From: Microcella flavibacter
GTDB lineage: Bacteria > Actinomycetota > Actinomycetes > Actinomycetales > Microbacteriaceae
DNA: 64,000 bases
Assembly (NCBI RefSeq): GCF_012530535.1
Contig: NZ_CP051299.1
Span: 1,054,001 to 1,118,000, forward strand
Direction: 5' to 3'
A program made the translations under genes and the position numbers. Shown one piece after another: positions 35,357-48,104 of the stretch (within the stretch, counting starts at the first letter, position 1; every line of letters begins with the position of its first letter). Under the pieces are notes generated by a model. The model saw only the letters and a list, made by a program, of their open reading frames with translations, was not told the DNA's origin and did no database searches.

Positions 35357-36439
35357 ATGTTCGACTCGGTCGGCGCACTGATCGCCGAGCACGAGGAGCT
35401 GCAGGAGCAGCTCGCCGACCCCGCGGTGCACGCCGACGCGGGTCGGGCTAAGAAGCTCAACCGGCGCTACGCCGAGCTGAGCCGCATCGTGCACGCCAAC
35501 ACCGTGTGGCTGCAGGCGCAGGACGACCTCCGGGCGGCGCGCGAGCTCGCCAAGGAGGACGACGCCTTCGCCGAGGAGGTGCCGGCGCTCGAGGAGCGGG
35601 TGGCGACGACGCAGGAGAAGCTGCGCCGTCTGCTCATCCCGCGCGACCCCGACGACGCCCGCGACGTGATCATGGAGATCAAGGGCGGCGAGGGCGGCGA
35701 GGAGTCGGCGCTCTTCGCGGCCGACCTCCTGCGCATGTACACCTACTACGCCGAGTCCCGGGGCTGGAAGACCGAGCTGCTGGACGCGACCAGCTCCGAC
35801 ATGGGCGGCTTCAAGAACGTGCAGGTCGCCATCAAGTCGAACGCCTCCGATCCCTCGCAGGGCGTCTGGGCGAGCCTCAAGTACGAGGGCGGCGTGCACC
35901 GCGTGCAGCGCGTTCCGGCGACCGAGTCGCAGGGGCGCATCCACACCTCGACGACGGGGGTGCTCGTGTTCCCCGAGGTGGACGAGCCGGAGGAGGTCGA
36001 GATCAACCAGAACGACCTCAAGATCGACGTCTTCCGCTCCTCCGGCCCCGGCGGGCAGTCGGTCAACACGACCGACTCCGCCGTGCGCATCACGCACCTC
36101 CCGACGGGCATCGTCGTGTCGATGCAGAACGAGAAGAGCCAGATCCAGAACCGCGAGGCCGCCATGCGCGTCCTCCGGGCCCGCATCCTCGCCAAGCACC
36201 AGGAGGAGGTGGATGCCGCCGCCTCCGACGCCCGCAAGAGCCAGATCCGCGGCATGGACCGCTCGGAGCGCATCCGCACGTACAACTTCCCCGAGAACCG
36301 CATCGCGGACCACCGCACGGGCTACAAGGCGTACAACCTCGACACCGTCATGAACGGCGCCATCGGCCCCGTCATCGAGTCCTGCATCCAGGCCGATGAG
36401 GAGTCGCGGCTCGCCGCTCTCGGCGAGACCGACGTCTGA
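35357..36439 (+). CDS. prfA: Peptide chain release factor 1
   Basis: 360 residues, normal RF1 length. The catalytic GGQ is at 232-234 ([10 protein letters not shown]), and the stop-codon-reading tripeptide is Pro-Ala-Thr in [11 protein letters not shown]1 reads UAA and UAG. It follows rho by 41 bases; the rpmE gene found between rho and prfA in mycobacteria is absent. prmC, the methylase of the GGQ glutamine, follows. Confidence 0.97.
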   Translation: MFDSVGALIAEHEELQEQLADPAVHADAGRAKKLNRRYAELSRIVHANTVWLQAQDDLRAARELAKEDDAFAEEVPALEERVATTQEKLRRLLIPRDPDDARDVIMEIKGGEGGEESALFAADLLRMYTYYAESRGWKTELLDATSSDMGGFKNVQVAIKSNASDPSQGVWASLKYEGGVHRVQRVPATESQGRIHTSTTGVLVFPEVDEPEEVEINQNDLKIDVFRSSGPGGQSVNTTDSAVRITHLPTGIVVSMQNEKSQIQNREAAMRVLRARILAKHQEEVDAAASDARKSQIRGMDRSERIRTYNFPENRIADHRTGYKAYNLDTVMNGAIGPVIESCIQADEESRLAALGETDV

Positions 36440-36443
36440 CCCG

Positions 36444-37331
36444 GTGGCGCAGCCGACCGCGCGACCGATGACCCCGCCCGATCTCGAGGCCCTGCGGCGC
36501 CACGCCATCGAGGTGCTCGCGCAGGCGGGCGTGCCGAGCCCCGAGGCCGACGCCGACCTGCTCATCGGGCACGTGCTCGGCTTCAGCCGCGGGCAGGTGC
36601 AGGCGAAGGCCCTCATCCGCAGCGCCGTCGACGCCGAGCAGATCCTCGCCATCACCGAGGCGATCGAGCGGCGCTCCCTCCGCGAGCCGGTGCAGCACAT
36701 CACCGGGCTCGCGCCGTTCCGCCTGCTCGAGCTCGCCGTCGGCCCCGGCGTGTTCGTGCCGCGCCCCGAGACCGAGTTCGTCGTGCAGTTCGCCATCGAC
36801 GCGCTCCAGGCCACGGCCTCGCCCGAGCCGCTCGCGGTCGACCTCGGCAGCGGCAGCGGCGCGATCGCCCTCGCCATGGCCACCGAGGTGCCGCACTCCC
36901 GCGTGGTCGCGGTCGAGAACTCGCCCGCGGCCCTGCCGTGGACGCGCCGCAACGTGCAGCGCTACGGCGACGACCGCGTGCGGCTCGTCTTCGCCGATCT
37001 GGCGGATGCCCTGCCCGAGCTCGACGGCGCCGTCGACGTCGTCGCCTCCAACCCGCCGTACATCCCGCTCGGCGCGGTGCCGCGCGACCCCGAGGTGCGG
37101 CTCTTCGACCCGGAGGCGGCGCTCTACTCCGGCGAGGACGGCCTCGACGCCGTGCGGGCGCTCTCGCGCACCGCTCTCCGGCTGCTGCGCCCCGGCGGTG
37201 CGCTCGTCATCGAGCACGGCGAGCTGCAGGCGGCGAGCATCGCCGCCATCCTGCGCGCCGACGGCTTCACCGCGGTGGATGCCCACCGCGACCTGCTCGG
37301 GCGCGACCGGGCCACCACGGCCCGCCGCTAG
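36444..37331 (+). CDS. prmC: Peptide chain release factor N5-glutamine methyltransferase
   Basis: 295 residues. SAM loop VDLGSGSGAIALA and the substrate motif NPPY (about 203-206, SNPPYIPL) are intact, with the N-terminal helical domain of PrmC/HemK. Methylates the GGQ glutamine of RF1/RF2. The start is uncertain: GTG at 36444 lies 5 bases after prfA; an ATG at 36468 is the alternative. Neither has a good ribosome site, so coupling to prfA is likely. Confidence 0.94.
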   Translation: MAQPTARPMTPPDLEALRRHAIEVLAQAGVPSPEADADLLIGHVLGFSRGQVQAKALIRSAVDAEQILAITEAIERRSLREPVQHITGLAPFRLLELAVGPGVFVPRPETEFVVQFAIDALQATASPEPLAVDLGSGSGAIALAMATEVPHSRVVAVENSPAALPWTRRNVQRYGDDRVRLVFADLADALPELDGAVDVVASNPPYIPLGAVPRDPEVRLFDPEAALYSGEDGLDAVRALSRTALRLLRPGGALVIEHGELQAASIAAILRADGFTAVDAHRDLLGRDRATTARR

Positions 37332-37353
37332 CGCTCCCCGGTAGGCCGGTCGC

Positions 37354-37977
37354 TCAGCGCGCGGGCACCCGGGCTGCGAAGGCCTCGATCGCGCCGAGCA
37401 GCCCGGCCGCGTCCCGGTAGAGGTGCCCGGTGATGCCGATGCTCTCGGCGCCGGCGATGTTCTCGGGCCGGTCGTCGGTGAAGAAGGCGTCGGCCGCGTC
37501 GGTGGCGTAGTGCTGCAGCACGCGCTCGTAGACGAGCGGCTCGGGCTTGCGCGCACCGAAGGCCGCGGTGGCGTGCATGTTCTCGCGGCCCATGATCGGC
37601 ACGAGCTCGGGCGCGACGAGGTGCAGGTCGTGGTGCACGAGGATCCCGTTATTGGTGAGCAGCGCGACGCGGCCCAGCTCGGTCGCGCGCTGCACGGCCG
37701 CGAGGGCCTCGAGGCGGGGTCGGGTCGCCTCGCCGCGGATGCGCACCCACTCCTCGCGCGGGATGCTCGCGCCGATGCTCTCGTTCACCATGGCGAGGTA
37801 CCCCTCCGGCGTCGCGGGGTCGCCCGCCTCGGCGGCCCACTCGCGGCCGCTGATCCACCAGCGGCGGCGCAGCTCGTCGAGGTCGAGGCCCGTGATGGCG
37901 GTGAGCCCCGCCATCCGCTCGCGCCAGTCGTAGTCGTAGAGGACGTCGTCCATGTCGAAGAGGAACAGCAGGCTCAT
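37354..37977 (-). CDS. HAD-superfamily hydrolase
   Basis: 207 residues. Motif I FDMDDVLYDYD (nucleophile Asp8), motif II LLTNNG, motif III Lys in ARKPEPLVY and motif IV FTDDRPENI are all present, with a helical type-I cap. Likely a small-molecule phosphatase (haloacid dehalogenase/YihX-like, alpha-D-glucose-1-phosphatase-type); substrate unknown. It is transcribed against the core operon, convergent with prmC by 22 bases and divergent from tsaC. Confidence 0.87.
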   Translation of the reverse strand: MSLLFLFDMDDVLYDYDWRERMAGLTAITGLDLDELRRRWWISGREWAAEAGDPATPEGYLAMVNESIGASIPREEWVRIRGEATRPRLEALAAVQRATELGRVALLTNNGILVHHDLHLVAPELVPIMGRENMHATAAFGARKPEPLVYERVLQHYATDAADAFFTDDRPENIAGAESIGITGHLYRDAAGLLGAIEAFAARVPAR

Positions 37978-38067
37978 GGGGGAGGAGGGCTCTCGGATCG
38001 AGGTCGGGGGAGCGGGCGCGGTCGGCGGTCGCGGTGCCGCCGGGCCCGTCCTGCCAGTGTGCCGCAC

Positions 38068-38073
38068 TACGAT
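38068..38073 (+). promoter_or_regulatory. -10 box TACGAT for tsaC
   Basis: TACGAT with 9 bases to the ATG at 38083, giving a leader of about 2-3 bases. No ribosome site is seen; the rest of the 37978-38082 gap shows nothing else recognisable. Confidence 0.4.
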
Positions 38074-38082
38074 GAACGCATC

Positions 38083-38760
38083 ATGTCCACCGTGTTCGAC
38101 TGCTCCGACGAGAGCCGCCTCCTCGCCGGTCTGCGCGCGGCCCGCGGCGCGATCGGCCGCGGCGAGCTCGTCGTCATGCCGACCGACACCGTCTACGGCG
38201 TCGCCGCCGACGCGTTCCGCCCCGAGGCGGTGCAGCGGCTGCTCGACGCGAAGGAGCGCGGGCGCGACGCCCCTCCGCCGGTGCTCGTGCCGGGCATCCC
38301 GACCCTCGCCGCCCTCGCCGAGACGGTGCCCGACGAGGTGACCGCCCTCACGAGGGCGTTCTGGCCCGGCGGGCTCACCGTCATCGTCGAGGCCCGCGAA
38401 TCCCTCGCCTGGGATCTCGGCGAGACCCGCGGCACGGTCGCCCTGCGCATGCCCGACGACCGGGTCGCCCTCAACCTGCTCGCCGACACCGGCCCGCTCG
38501 CCGTCTCGAGCGCCAACATCAGCGGGATGCCCGCCGCGCGCACCGCGCAGGAGGCGCTCGAGATGCTCGGCGACCGCGTCTCGGTGTACCTCGACGGCGG
38601 CGAGGTCGGCGCCGAGGCCGAGCCCGGGCGCGACCCGGGCTCGACGATCGTCGACGCGACCGGCCTGCTCCGACCCGACGGCCGCCTGCGCATCGTGCGC
38701 CACGGTGCGATCTCCGATGAGGAGATCATCCGGGTGGTCGGCGCGGAGCGGGTGGCGTGA
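38083..38760 (+). CDS. tsaC: L-threonylcarbamoyladenylate synthase (Sua5/YrdC/YciO)
   Basis: 225 residues, YrdC domain only. ELVVMPTDTVYGVAAD, LDAKERGRD and the C-terminal SSANISGMPAA are the substrate-binding signatures. Makes threonylcarbamoyl-AMP for t6A37 modification of ANN-decoding tRNAs. Its place between prmC and wecA is conserved in actinobacteria. The final GTG codon and TGA overlap the next gene start (GTGA). Confidence 0.93.
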   Translation: MSTVFDCSDESRLLAGLRAARGAIGRGELVVMPTDTVYGVAADAFRPEAVQRLLDAKERGRDAPPPVLVPGIPTLAALAETVPDEVTALTRAFWPGGLTVIVEARESLAWDLGETRGTVALRMPDDRVALNLLADTGPLAVSSANISGMPAARTAQEALEMLGDRVSVYLDGGEVGAEAEPGRDPGSTIVDATGLLRPDGRLRIVRHGAISDEEIIRVVGAERVA

Positions 38761-40013
38761 GGTTCTACCTGCTCGTCGCGCTGATCTCGGGCGTCGCCAG
38801 CTTCGGGGCGTCCTACGCGGTCTACCGGCTCAGCAAGCGGTTCAAGCTGTACCCGGGCATCCGCGACCGCGACGTGCACACGAGCCCGACGCCCCGCCTC
38901 GGCGGCATCGCGATCGTGTTCGGGGTCGCGATCTCCCTCGCCGTCGCCTCGCAGATCTCCTGGTTCGAGGGCGTCTACGCCGACGCCTTCCCCGTCATCG
39001 CCATCCTCGTGGCCGCCGCCGTCATGCTCGGCGTCGGGGTGCTCGACGACCTCTACGACCTCAACTGGATGACGAAGCTCGCCGCGCAGCTCATCGTCGC
39101 CTGGTTCCTCGCCTGGTCGAGCCTGCAGATCGTCTCGCTGCCGATCGGCATCGACAACGGCATCTCGCTGCTCGGGCCGACGGGCTCGCTCATCCTCACG
39201 ATCCTCGCGGTCGTGCTCGTCATGAACGCCGTCAACTTCATCGACGGCCTCGACGGCCTCGTCGCGGGCGTCACCCTCATCGCGGGCGGCGTCTTCTTCG
39301 TCTACAGCTACCTGCTCGCGATCGACACCTCGCAGACGGCCTTCAACCTCGCCTCCCTGCTCATGGCCGTGCTCCTCGGCGCGGTCGCGGGCTTCCTGCC
39401 CTTCAACTGGCACCCGGCGAAGATGTTCATGGGCGACGGGGGAGCCCTCGTGGTGGGGCTCCTGCTCGCCGTCTCCACGATCACGGTGACCGGGCAGATC
39501 AACCCCGCCTCGATCGATCGCAGCCTCCTGCTGCCGGCGTTCATCCCGATCGCCCTGCCCTTCGCCATCCTCGTCGTGCCGCTGCTCGACTTCGGGCTCG
39601 CGGTGCTGCGCCGCCTGCGGGCGGGCAAGTCGCCGTTCAGCGCCGACCGGCAGCACCTGCACCACCGCCTGCTCGACATGGGCCACTCGCACTTCCACGC
39701 GGTGCTGATCTTCTACGGCTGGACGGCCGTCGTCGCCTTCGGCGCCCTGCTGTTCCTCTTCGTGGCGTGGTGGTGGGCGCTCTCCGCGATCGCCCTCGGG
39801 CTCGTGGTCTGCACCGCCGTCACGCTCGCGCCGCTCAGCCGCCGCAAGCGCGTCGAGGCCGCCGCCCAGTCGGCGATGGATGCCCCCGCCGACGTCGCCC
39901 GCTACGACCCGCTCGACGCCGCGGCCCCGCCGCTCGACGACGAGCCCGACCCCGACGAGGCGCCCGCCTCGATGATCAGCCGCGGCCCGCGCCGCGCCGA
40001 GGAGACCCGATGA
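38757..40013 (+). CDS. wecA: Undecaprenyl/decaprenyl-phosphate sugar-1-phosphate transferase (WecA/MraY superfamily)
   Basis: 418 residues, about 11 membrane segments. The polyprenyl-P transferase motifs are GVLDDLYDL (Asp pair), NAVNFIDGLDGL, and the cytoplasmic loop DRQHLHHRLLDMGH that marks the WecA rather than MraY branch. Transfers a HexNAc-1-phosphate from a UDP-sugar to the lipid carrier, starting cell-wall linkage-unit or polysaccharide synthesis. It has a polar acidic C-terminal tail. GTG start overlaps tsaC by 4 bases; the stop overlaps the next ATG by 4. Confidence 0.92.
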   Translation: MRFYLLVALISGVASFGASYAVYRLSKRFKLYPGIRDRDVHTSPTPRLGGIAIVFGVAISLAVASQISWFEGVYADAFPVIAILVAAAVMLGVGVLDDLYDLNWMTKLAAQLIVAWFLAWSSLQIVSLPIGIDNGISLLGPTGSLILTILAVVLVMNAVNFIDGLDGLVAGVTLIAGGVFFVYSYLLAIDTSQTAFNLASLLMAVLLGAVAGFLPFNWHPAKMFMGDGGALVVGLLLAVSTITVTGQINPASIDRSLLLPAFIPIALPFAILVVPLLDFGLAVLRRLRAGKSPFSADRQHLHHRLLDMGHSHFHAVLIFYGWTAVVAFGALLFLFVAWWWALSAIALGLVVCTAVTLAPLSRRKRVEAAAQSAMDAPADVARYDPLDAAAPPLDDEPDPDEAPASMISRGPRRAEETR

Positions 40014-40489
40014 CGACCCCCGATCCCGCCCCCTCGCCCGCCGCGCCCCGACCGGTCTCCGGTGCGGTGCCCGCGATGCGCAAGTCCCTGCTCTACGGCG
40101 CCGTCTTCACGGTCGTGCTCGCGATCGCGGCGAGCGTCGTGGGTGCCCTCGTCGCCGAGCTGCCCGGTCTGCTGAGCGGCCTCATCGGCTCGCTCATGGG
40201 CTTCGTCTTCCTCGGGATGACCGCGGCGAGCATCCTGCTGGCCGATCGCGTCACGCGCGGCGACCTGCTGTCGCCGGCGTACTTCGGCATCGTGCTCGGC
40301 GCCTGGCTGCTGAAGTTCCTGCTCTTCCTCATCCTCATCTTCGTGCTCGGCGACGTCGACGCGCTCGACCGCACGGTGCTGTTCCTGACGCTCGTCGTCG
40401 CCGTCCTGGGCGGTCTCGTGACCGATCTCGTGGGCGTCGCGCGCGCTCGGGTGCCCTACGTCGACGAGCCCCGCGCGCCCCGTCCCTGA
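40010..40489 (+). CDS. AtpI-like small membrane protein upstream of the ATP synthase genes
   Basis: 159 residues with four hydrophobic segments (roughly 27-48, 52-75, 92-113 and 120-140), Pro-rich N-terminus and basic C-terminus. Sequence similarity is hard to judge by eye, but position and topology match the AtpI/Rv1303-type gene that precedes atpB in actinobacteria, thought to help c-ring assembly or Mg uptake. ATG overlaps wecA by 4 bases (ATGA). Confidence 0.75.
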   Translation: MTTPDPAPSPAAPRPVSGAVPAMRKSLLYGAVFTVVLAIAASVVGALVAELPGLLSGLIGSLMGFVFLGMTAASILLADRVTRGDLLSPAYFGIVLGAWLLKFLLFLILIFVLGDVDALDRTVLFLTLVVAVLGGLVTDLVGVARARVPYVDEPRAPRP

Positions 40490-40556
40490 CCCGCACCCGA
40501 CCGCGTCGCTCCCGCCGCGCGATGGGCTCTCCCGATTCGGCCGGGGGGCGTTTCAT

Positions 40557-40565
40557 TGCTAAGGT
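40557..40565 (+). promoter_or_regulatory. Extended -10 promoter (TGC-TAAGGT) of the atp operon
   Basis: TAAGGT (40560-40565) preceded by TG one base upstream, an extended -10 that can work without a good -35. It lies about 60 bases before atpB and would make a leader of about 54 bases. Confidence 0.45.
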
Positions 40566-40586
40566 GAGAAGCAACTGCCGATCGCC

Positions 40587-40606
40587 GCGGCACACTCTCG
40601 TGCCGC
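40587..40606 (+). other. Stem-loop in the atp operon leader
   Basis: GCGGCAC (40587-40593), 6-base loop, GTGCCGC (40600-40606): a perfect 7-bp stem ending 19 bases before the atpB CTG. It may stabilise the message or affect translation of the weak start codon. Confidence 0.45.
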
Positions 40607-40625
40607 CCCGATTCTGGAGACTCCC

Positions 40626-41737
<1,112 letters not shown>

Positions 41738-41746
41738 GGGTCTTCC

Positions 41747-42298
41747 ATGCTGACCGAACTCATCGTCGCGGCGGAAGAGGGGAAGACCGTCAACCCCCTG
41801 CTTCCGGCGTGGTACGACATCGTCTACTCGATCATCCCGTTCGCGCTCGTCCTCCTGCTGTTCTGGAAGGTCGTGCTGCCGCGCATGCAGCGCACGCTCG
41901 ACGAGCGCGCGGCGAAGATCGAGGGCGGCATCGCGCAGGCGGAGTCGGCCCAGGCCGAAGCCAAGGCGGCGCTCGAGGAGTACAACAAGCTCCTCGCGGA
42001 GGGCCGTGCCGAGGCCGCGAAGATCCGCGAGCAGGCGCGCGTCGACGGCGGCGCCATCCTCGCCGAGCTCAAGGAGCAGGCCTCCGCGGAGGCCGCGCGC
42101 ATCACCGCTACCGCGCAGCAGCAGATCGAGGCCGAGCGCCAGGCGGCGCTCGTCTCGCTCCGCGCCGAGGTGGGCTCGCTGGCGCTCGACCTGGCCAGCG
42201 GCGTGATCGGCGAGTCGCTCGCGGACGACGCGAAGGCCACGGCCCTCGTCGACCGGTTCCTCGTCGACCTCGAGACGAGCGAGAAGGCGGCCAAGTAG
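41747..42298 (+). CDS. atpF: ATP synthase Fo subunit b
   Basis: 183 residues: one N-terminal transmembrane helix (IVYSIIPFALVLLLFWKVVLPRM) and a long charged helix that forms the peripheral stalk. It has the actinobacterial extra N-terminal segment before the helix. AAGGG precedes the ATG. No fusion to delta is present, unlike mycobacteria. Confidence 0.96.
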   Translation: MLTELIVAAEEGKTVNPLLPAWYDIVYSIIPFALVLLLFWKVVLPRMQRTLDERAAKIEGGIAQAESAQAEAKAALEEYNKLLAEGRAEAAKIREQARVDGGAILAELKEQASAEAARITATAQQQIEAERQAALVSLRAEVGSLALDLASGVIGESLADDAKATALVDRFLVDLETSEKAAK

Positions 42299-42300
42299 GC

Positions 42301-43089
42301 ATGGGTTCCGCGACGAGAGGCGCCACCGAGTCGGCCCGCGCTGCGCTGGCCCGCACCTCGGGCGTCGATCTGACGACCGGCGAGCAGCTGCTCGGCGCGG
42401 CCCGCACCATCGGGTCGTCGAAGCAGCTCGTGAGCGCGCTCACCGACTCCTCGGCGGGCGACGCTGCAAAGGCTGGCCTCATCGGCACGATCTTCGCCGG
42501 CCTCCAGCCCGCGGCCCGCACCCTGCTCGAGGGCATGGTCGCGAGCCGCTGGTCCAGCGGGGACGACCTGCTGGCCGGCATCGAGGAGGTGGGCATCCGC
42601 GCGATCGCCGCCTCCGCCCCCGCCGGATCCTCGGTCGAGGGCGAGCTCTTCGCCTTCGGCCAGGCCGTGACCTCCGACGCCGAGCTCGAGCTGGCGATCG
42701 GCAGCAAGCGCGGCGACGTGGAGGGCAAGCGCGATCTCGTGCACGCGCTCCTCGCGCAGTCCAGCCCGCAGGCCCGGTCCATCGCCGGGCACCTCGTGCA
42801 GCAGCCGCGCGGCCGCCGCATCGGCGAGCTCGTGCGCTCGGCGGCCACCACGGTCGCCGACGCCTCGGGCAAGGGCGTGGCGACGGTCACCGTCGCCCGG
42901 CCGCTCACGGGCGAGCAGCGCAGCGCCATCGCGCAGAGCATCGCGCGCCGGTACGGCCGCGAGCACACGCTCAATCAGGTCGTCGACCCCGCCGTCATCG
43001 GCGGCGTGCGCGTGCAGGTCGGCGACGAGGTCGTCGACGGCAGCATCGCGGCGCGACTCTCCGAACTCAAGCTCCGGCTGGCCGGCTAG
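42301..43089 (+). CDS. atpH: ATP synthase F1 subunit delta
   Basis: 262 residues, longer than the 177 of E. coli because of an internal N-terminal extension common in Micrococcales. The C-terminal part VDPAVIGGVRVQVGDEVVDGSI is the conserved delta signature. It joins the b stalk to the alpha/beta head. ATG starts 2 bases after atpF. Confidence 0.95.
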   Translation: MGSATRGATESARAALARTSGVDLTTGEQLLGAARTIGSSKQLVSALTDSSAGDAAKAGLIGTIFAGLQPAARTLLEGMVASRWSSGDDLLAGIEEVGIRAIAASAPAGSSVEGELFAFGQAVTSDAELELAIGSKRGDVEGKRDLVHALLAQSSPQARSIAGHLVQQPRGRRIGELVRSAATTVADASGKGVATVTVARPLTGEQRSAIAQSIARRYGREHTLNQVVDPAVIGGVRVQVGDEVVDGSIAARLSELKLRLAG

Positions 43090-43149
43090 GCCTTCGCCGT
43101 CACACCAGACGATCCGTCCCCCGGACGGGTCGAACGAAAAGGGAAGAAC

Positions 43150-44778
43150 ATGGCAGAACTGACGATCAGCCCGGACGAGATCCGCGACGCGCTGAAGAAC
43201 TTCGCCAAGGGCTACGCGCCCGGCGCGGCCGCGGCCACCGAGGTCGGTCGCGTCACCGACGCGGCCGACGGCATCGCGCACGTCGAGGGCCTGCCCGGCG
43301 TGATGGCGAACGAGCTCATCCGCTTCGCCGACGGCACGCTGGGCCTCGCCCAGAACCTCGACGAGAACGAGATCGGCGTCGTCGTGCTCGGCGAGTTCAC
43401 CGGCATCGTCGAGGGCATGGAGGTCACCCGCACGGGCGAGGTCCTCTCCGTCCCCGTCGGCGACGCCTACCTCGGTCGAGTGGTCGACCCGCTCGGCGCG
43501 CCCATCGACGGTCTCGGCGACATCGTCGACGAGGGTCGCCGCGCGCTCGAGCTCCAGGCCCCCGGCGTCATGCAGCGCAAGAGCGTGCACGAGCCCCTCC
43601 AGACCGGCATCAAGGCGATCGACGCCATGATCCCCGTCGGCCGCGGCCAGCGCCAGCTCATCATCGGCGACCGCCAGACCGGCAAGACCGCCATCGCGAT
43701 CGACACGATCATCAACCAGAAGGCCAACTGGGAGTCGGGCGACGCCACCAAGCAGGTGCGCTGCATCTACGTCGCCGTCGGCCAGAAGGGCTCGACCATC
43801 GCCGCGGTGAAGGGCGCCCTCGAGGACGCCGGCGCGATGGAGTACACGACGATCGTCGCGGCCCCCGCCTCCGACCCCGCCGGCTTCAAGTACCTCGCCC
43901 CCTACACCGGCTCGGCCATCGGCCAGCACTGGATGTACGGCGGCAAGCACGTCCTCATCATCTTCGACGACCTGTCGAAGCAGGCCGAGGCGTACCGCGC
44001 CGTGTCGCTCCTCCTGCGCCGTCCGCCGGGACGCGAGGCCTACCCCGGTGACGTCTTCTACCTGCACTCCCGTCTGCTCGAGCGCTGCGCCAAGCTCTCG
44101 GACGAGCTGGGCGCGGGCTCGATGACGGGTCTCCCGATCATCGAGACGAAGGCCAACGACGTCTCGGCGTACATCCCGACCAACGTGATCTCGATCACGG
44201 ACGGCCAGATCTTCCTCCAGTCCGACCTCTTCAACTCGAACCAGCGCCCCGCGGTGGACGTCGGCATCTCGGTGTCGCGCGTCGGCGGCGACGCCCAGGT
44301 CAAGAGCATCAAGAAGGTCTCCGGCACGCTGAAGCTCGAGCTCGCGCAGTACCGCTCGCTCGAGGCCTTCGCGATGTTCGCCTCCGACCTCGACGCTGCC
44401 AGCCGCCGTCAGCTCGCCCGGGGCGCCCGCCTCACCGAGCTGCTCAAGCAGCCGCAGTACTCGCCGTACCCCGTCGAGGAGCAGGTCGTCTCGATCTGGG
44501 CCGGCACCAAGGGCAAGCTCGACACCATCCCCGTCGAGGACGTCCTGCGGTTCGAGCGCGAGCTCATCGACCACCTCGGCCGCAACACCGACGTGCTCAC
44601 GACGCTGCGCGAGTCGAACGTGCTCGACGCCGACACCGAGGCCGCCCTCGAGAAGGCCGTCGACCAGTTCGTCACCGAGTTCCAGGCCGGCGACGGCTCG
44701 GCCCCCGGGGCCGAGCAGTTCGACGCCATCGGCGAGGACGAGATCCAGCAGGAGAAGATCGTCAAGCAGAAGCGCTGA
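43150..44778 (+). CDS. atpA: ATP synthase F1 subunit alpha
   Basis: 542 residues. Walker A GDRQTGKT at about 174-181; Walker B region [12 protein letters not shown]; catalytic Arg finger region SRVGGDAQ. The C-terminal end is acidic and extended, as in other actinobacteria. Regulatory nucleotide-binding subunit of the F1 head. Confidence 0.98.
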   Translation: MAELTISPDEIRDALKNFAKGYAPGAAAATEVGRVTDAADGIAHVEGLPGVMANELIRFADGTLGLAQNLDENEIGVVVLGEFTGIVEGMEVTRTGEVLSVPVGDAYLGRVVDPLGAPIDGLGDIVDEGRRALELQAPGVMQRKSVHEPLQTGIKAIDAMIPVGRGQRQLIIGDRQTGKTAIAIDTIINQKANWESGDATKQVRCIYVAVGQKGSTIAAVKGALEDAGAMEYTTIVAAPASDPAGFKYLAPYTGSAIGQHWMYGGKHVLIIFDDLSKQAEAYRAVSLLLRRPPGREAYPGDVFYLHSRLLERCAKLSDELGAGSMTGLPIIETKANDVSAYIPTNVISITDGQIFLQSDLFNSNQRPAVDVGISVSRVGGDAQVKSIKKVSGTLKLELAQYRSLEAFAMFASDLDAASRRQLARGARLTELLKQPQYSPYPVEEQVVSIWAGTKGKLDTIPVEDVLRFERELIDHLGRNTDVLTTLRESNVLDADTEAALEKAVDQFVTEFQAGDGSAPGAEQFDAIGEDEIQQEKIVKQKR

Positions 44779-44784
44779 TCGGGC

Positions 44785-44819
44785 GCCCGGTGGATGCCGC
44801 TCTCGCGCATCCACCGGGC
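44785..44819 (+). other. 13-bp perfect hairpin in the atpA-atpG intergenic region
   Basis: Bases 44785-44797 are perfectly complementary to 44807-44819, with a 9-base loop, starting 7 bases after the atpA stop. No T-tract follows. It may be a partial terminator or mRNA-stabilising structure between alpha and gamma; the rest of the 112-base gap up to atpG is unremarkable. Confidence 0.65.
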
Positions 44820-44890
44820 CCCACCAGCGCGGGGCGCAGCCGCCCCCGCCGCACATCGACTCCACCACCGACTACAGGAAAGCAAGGGAC

Positions 44891-47315
<2,425 letters not shown>

Positions 47316-47317
47316 CC

Positions 47318-47581
47318 GTGGCCGAGCTCAGCGTGAGCGTCGTCTCGGCCGACCGCGAGGTCTGGTCGGGCGCCGCGAAGCAGATCGTCGCGCGCACCAC
47401 CGAGGGTGAGATCGGCATCCTCCCCGGCCACGAGCCCCTCCTCGGGATCCTCGGCGCCGGCGAGGTGCGGATCACGCCCGTCTCGGGCGCGGTCGTGACG
47501 GCGCGCGCGGAGGACGGGTTCCTCTCGGTCGAGAACAACACCGTGACGATCGTCGCGGGCCAGGCCGAACTGCTCTCCTGA
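47318..47581 (+). CDS. atpC: ATP synthase F1 subunit epsilon (short form)
   Basis: 87 residues: only the N-terminal beta-sandwich (VVSADREVWSG, EGEIGILPGHEPLL) is present, without the C-terminal helical hairpin that inhibits the enzyme in E. coli (about 138 residues). Short epsilons occur in other actinobacteria. GTG start 2 bases after atpD; AAGGAGA upstream. The following kinase gene begins 1 base after its stop. Confidence 0.95.
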   Translation: MAELSVSVVSADREVWSGAAKQIVARTTEGEIGILPGHEPLLGILGAGEVRITPVSGAVVTARAEDGFLSVENNTVTIVAGQAELLS

Positions 47582-47582
47582 C

Positions 47583-48104
47583 GTGCTGATCGCCATGGCC
47601 GGGCTCCCCGGCTCGGGCAAGAGCACGATCGCGGAGCGGATCGCGCAGGCGCTCTCCGCGCCGGTGGTCTCGGTGGACCCGGTCGAGTCGGCGATCCTGC
47701 AGGCCGGCATCGACAGTGATCAGCCGACCGGTCTCGCGGCGTACCTCGTCGCCGAGACGATCGCCGACGCGGTGCTGCGTACGAGCCCTGCGGTCATCGT
47801 CGACGCCGTGAACGCCGTCGCTCCTGCGCGCGACCAGTGGGTCGGCCTCGCGCGGCGGCACGGCGTGGAGCTGCGCTTCGTCGAGGTCGTCTGCAGCGAC
47901 ACCGAGCTGCACCGCCGTCGCCTCGAGCAGCGCCAGCGCGACCTGGCCCACCTGGTCGAGCCGACCTGGCACGCCGTCGAGCAGAGCCTCGAGGAGTACG
48001 CGCCGTGGTCGGGCGAGGCCGACGCCGCCCCCCGGCTCGTGCTCGACACGGTCGCCCCGCTCGAGCAGCTGGTGGCCGAGGCGGTCGCCTTCCTGCGGTC
48101 GTGA
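47583..48104 (+). CDS. P-loop kinase-like AAA protein of the Zeta/AAA_33 type
   Basis: 173 residues. Walker A GLPGSGKST is at 7-15 and a DAVNA at about 79-83 sits where Walker B is expected; QRQRD near residue 119 looks like the LID arginines. Such proteins (AAA_33 group) phosphorylate small molecules or RNA; the target is unknown. GTG start 1 base after atpC, and the stop overlaps the next gene (GTGA), so it is the tail of the atp transcript. Confidence 0.82.
   Translation: MLIAMAGLPGSGKSTIAERIAQALSAPVVSVDPVESAILQAGIDSDQPTGLAAYLVAETIADAVLRTSPAVIVDAVNAVAPARDQWVGLARRHGVELRFVEVVCSDTELHRRRLEQRQRDLAHLVEPTWHAVEQSLEEYAPWSGEADAAPRLVLDTVAPLEQLVAEAVAFLRS

Noticed and set aside
41824-44868. 1014-codon minus-strand open frame opposite atpF-atpH-atpA
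   Set aside because: Antisense shadow with no domain; the plus strand encodes conserved ATP synthase subunits.
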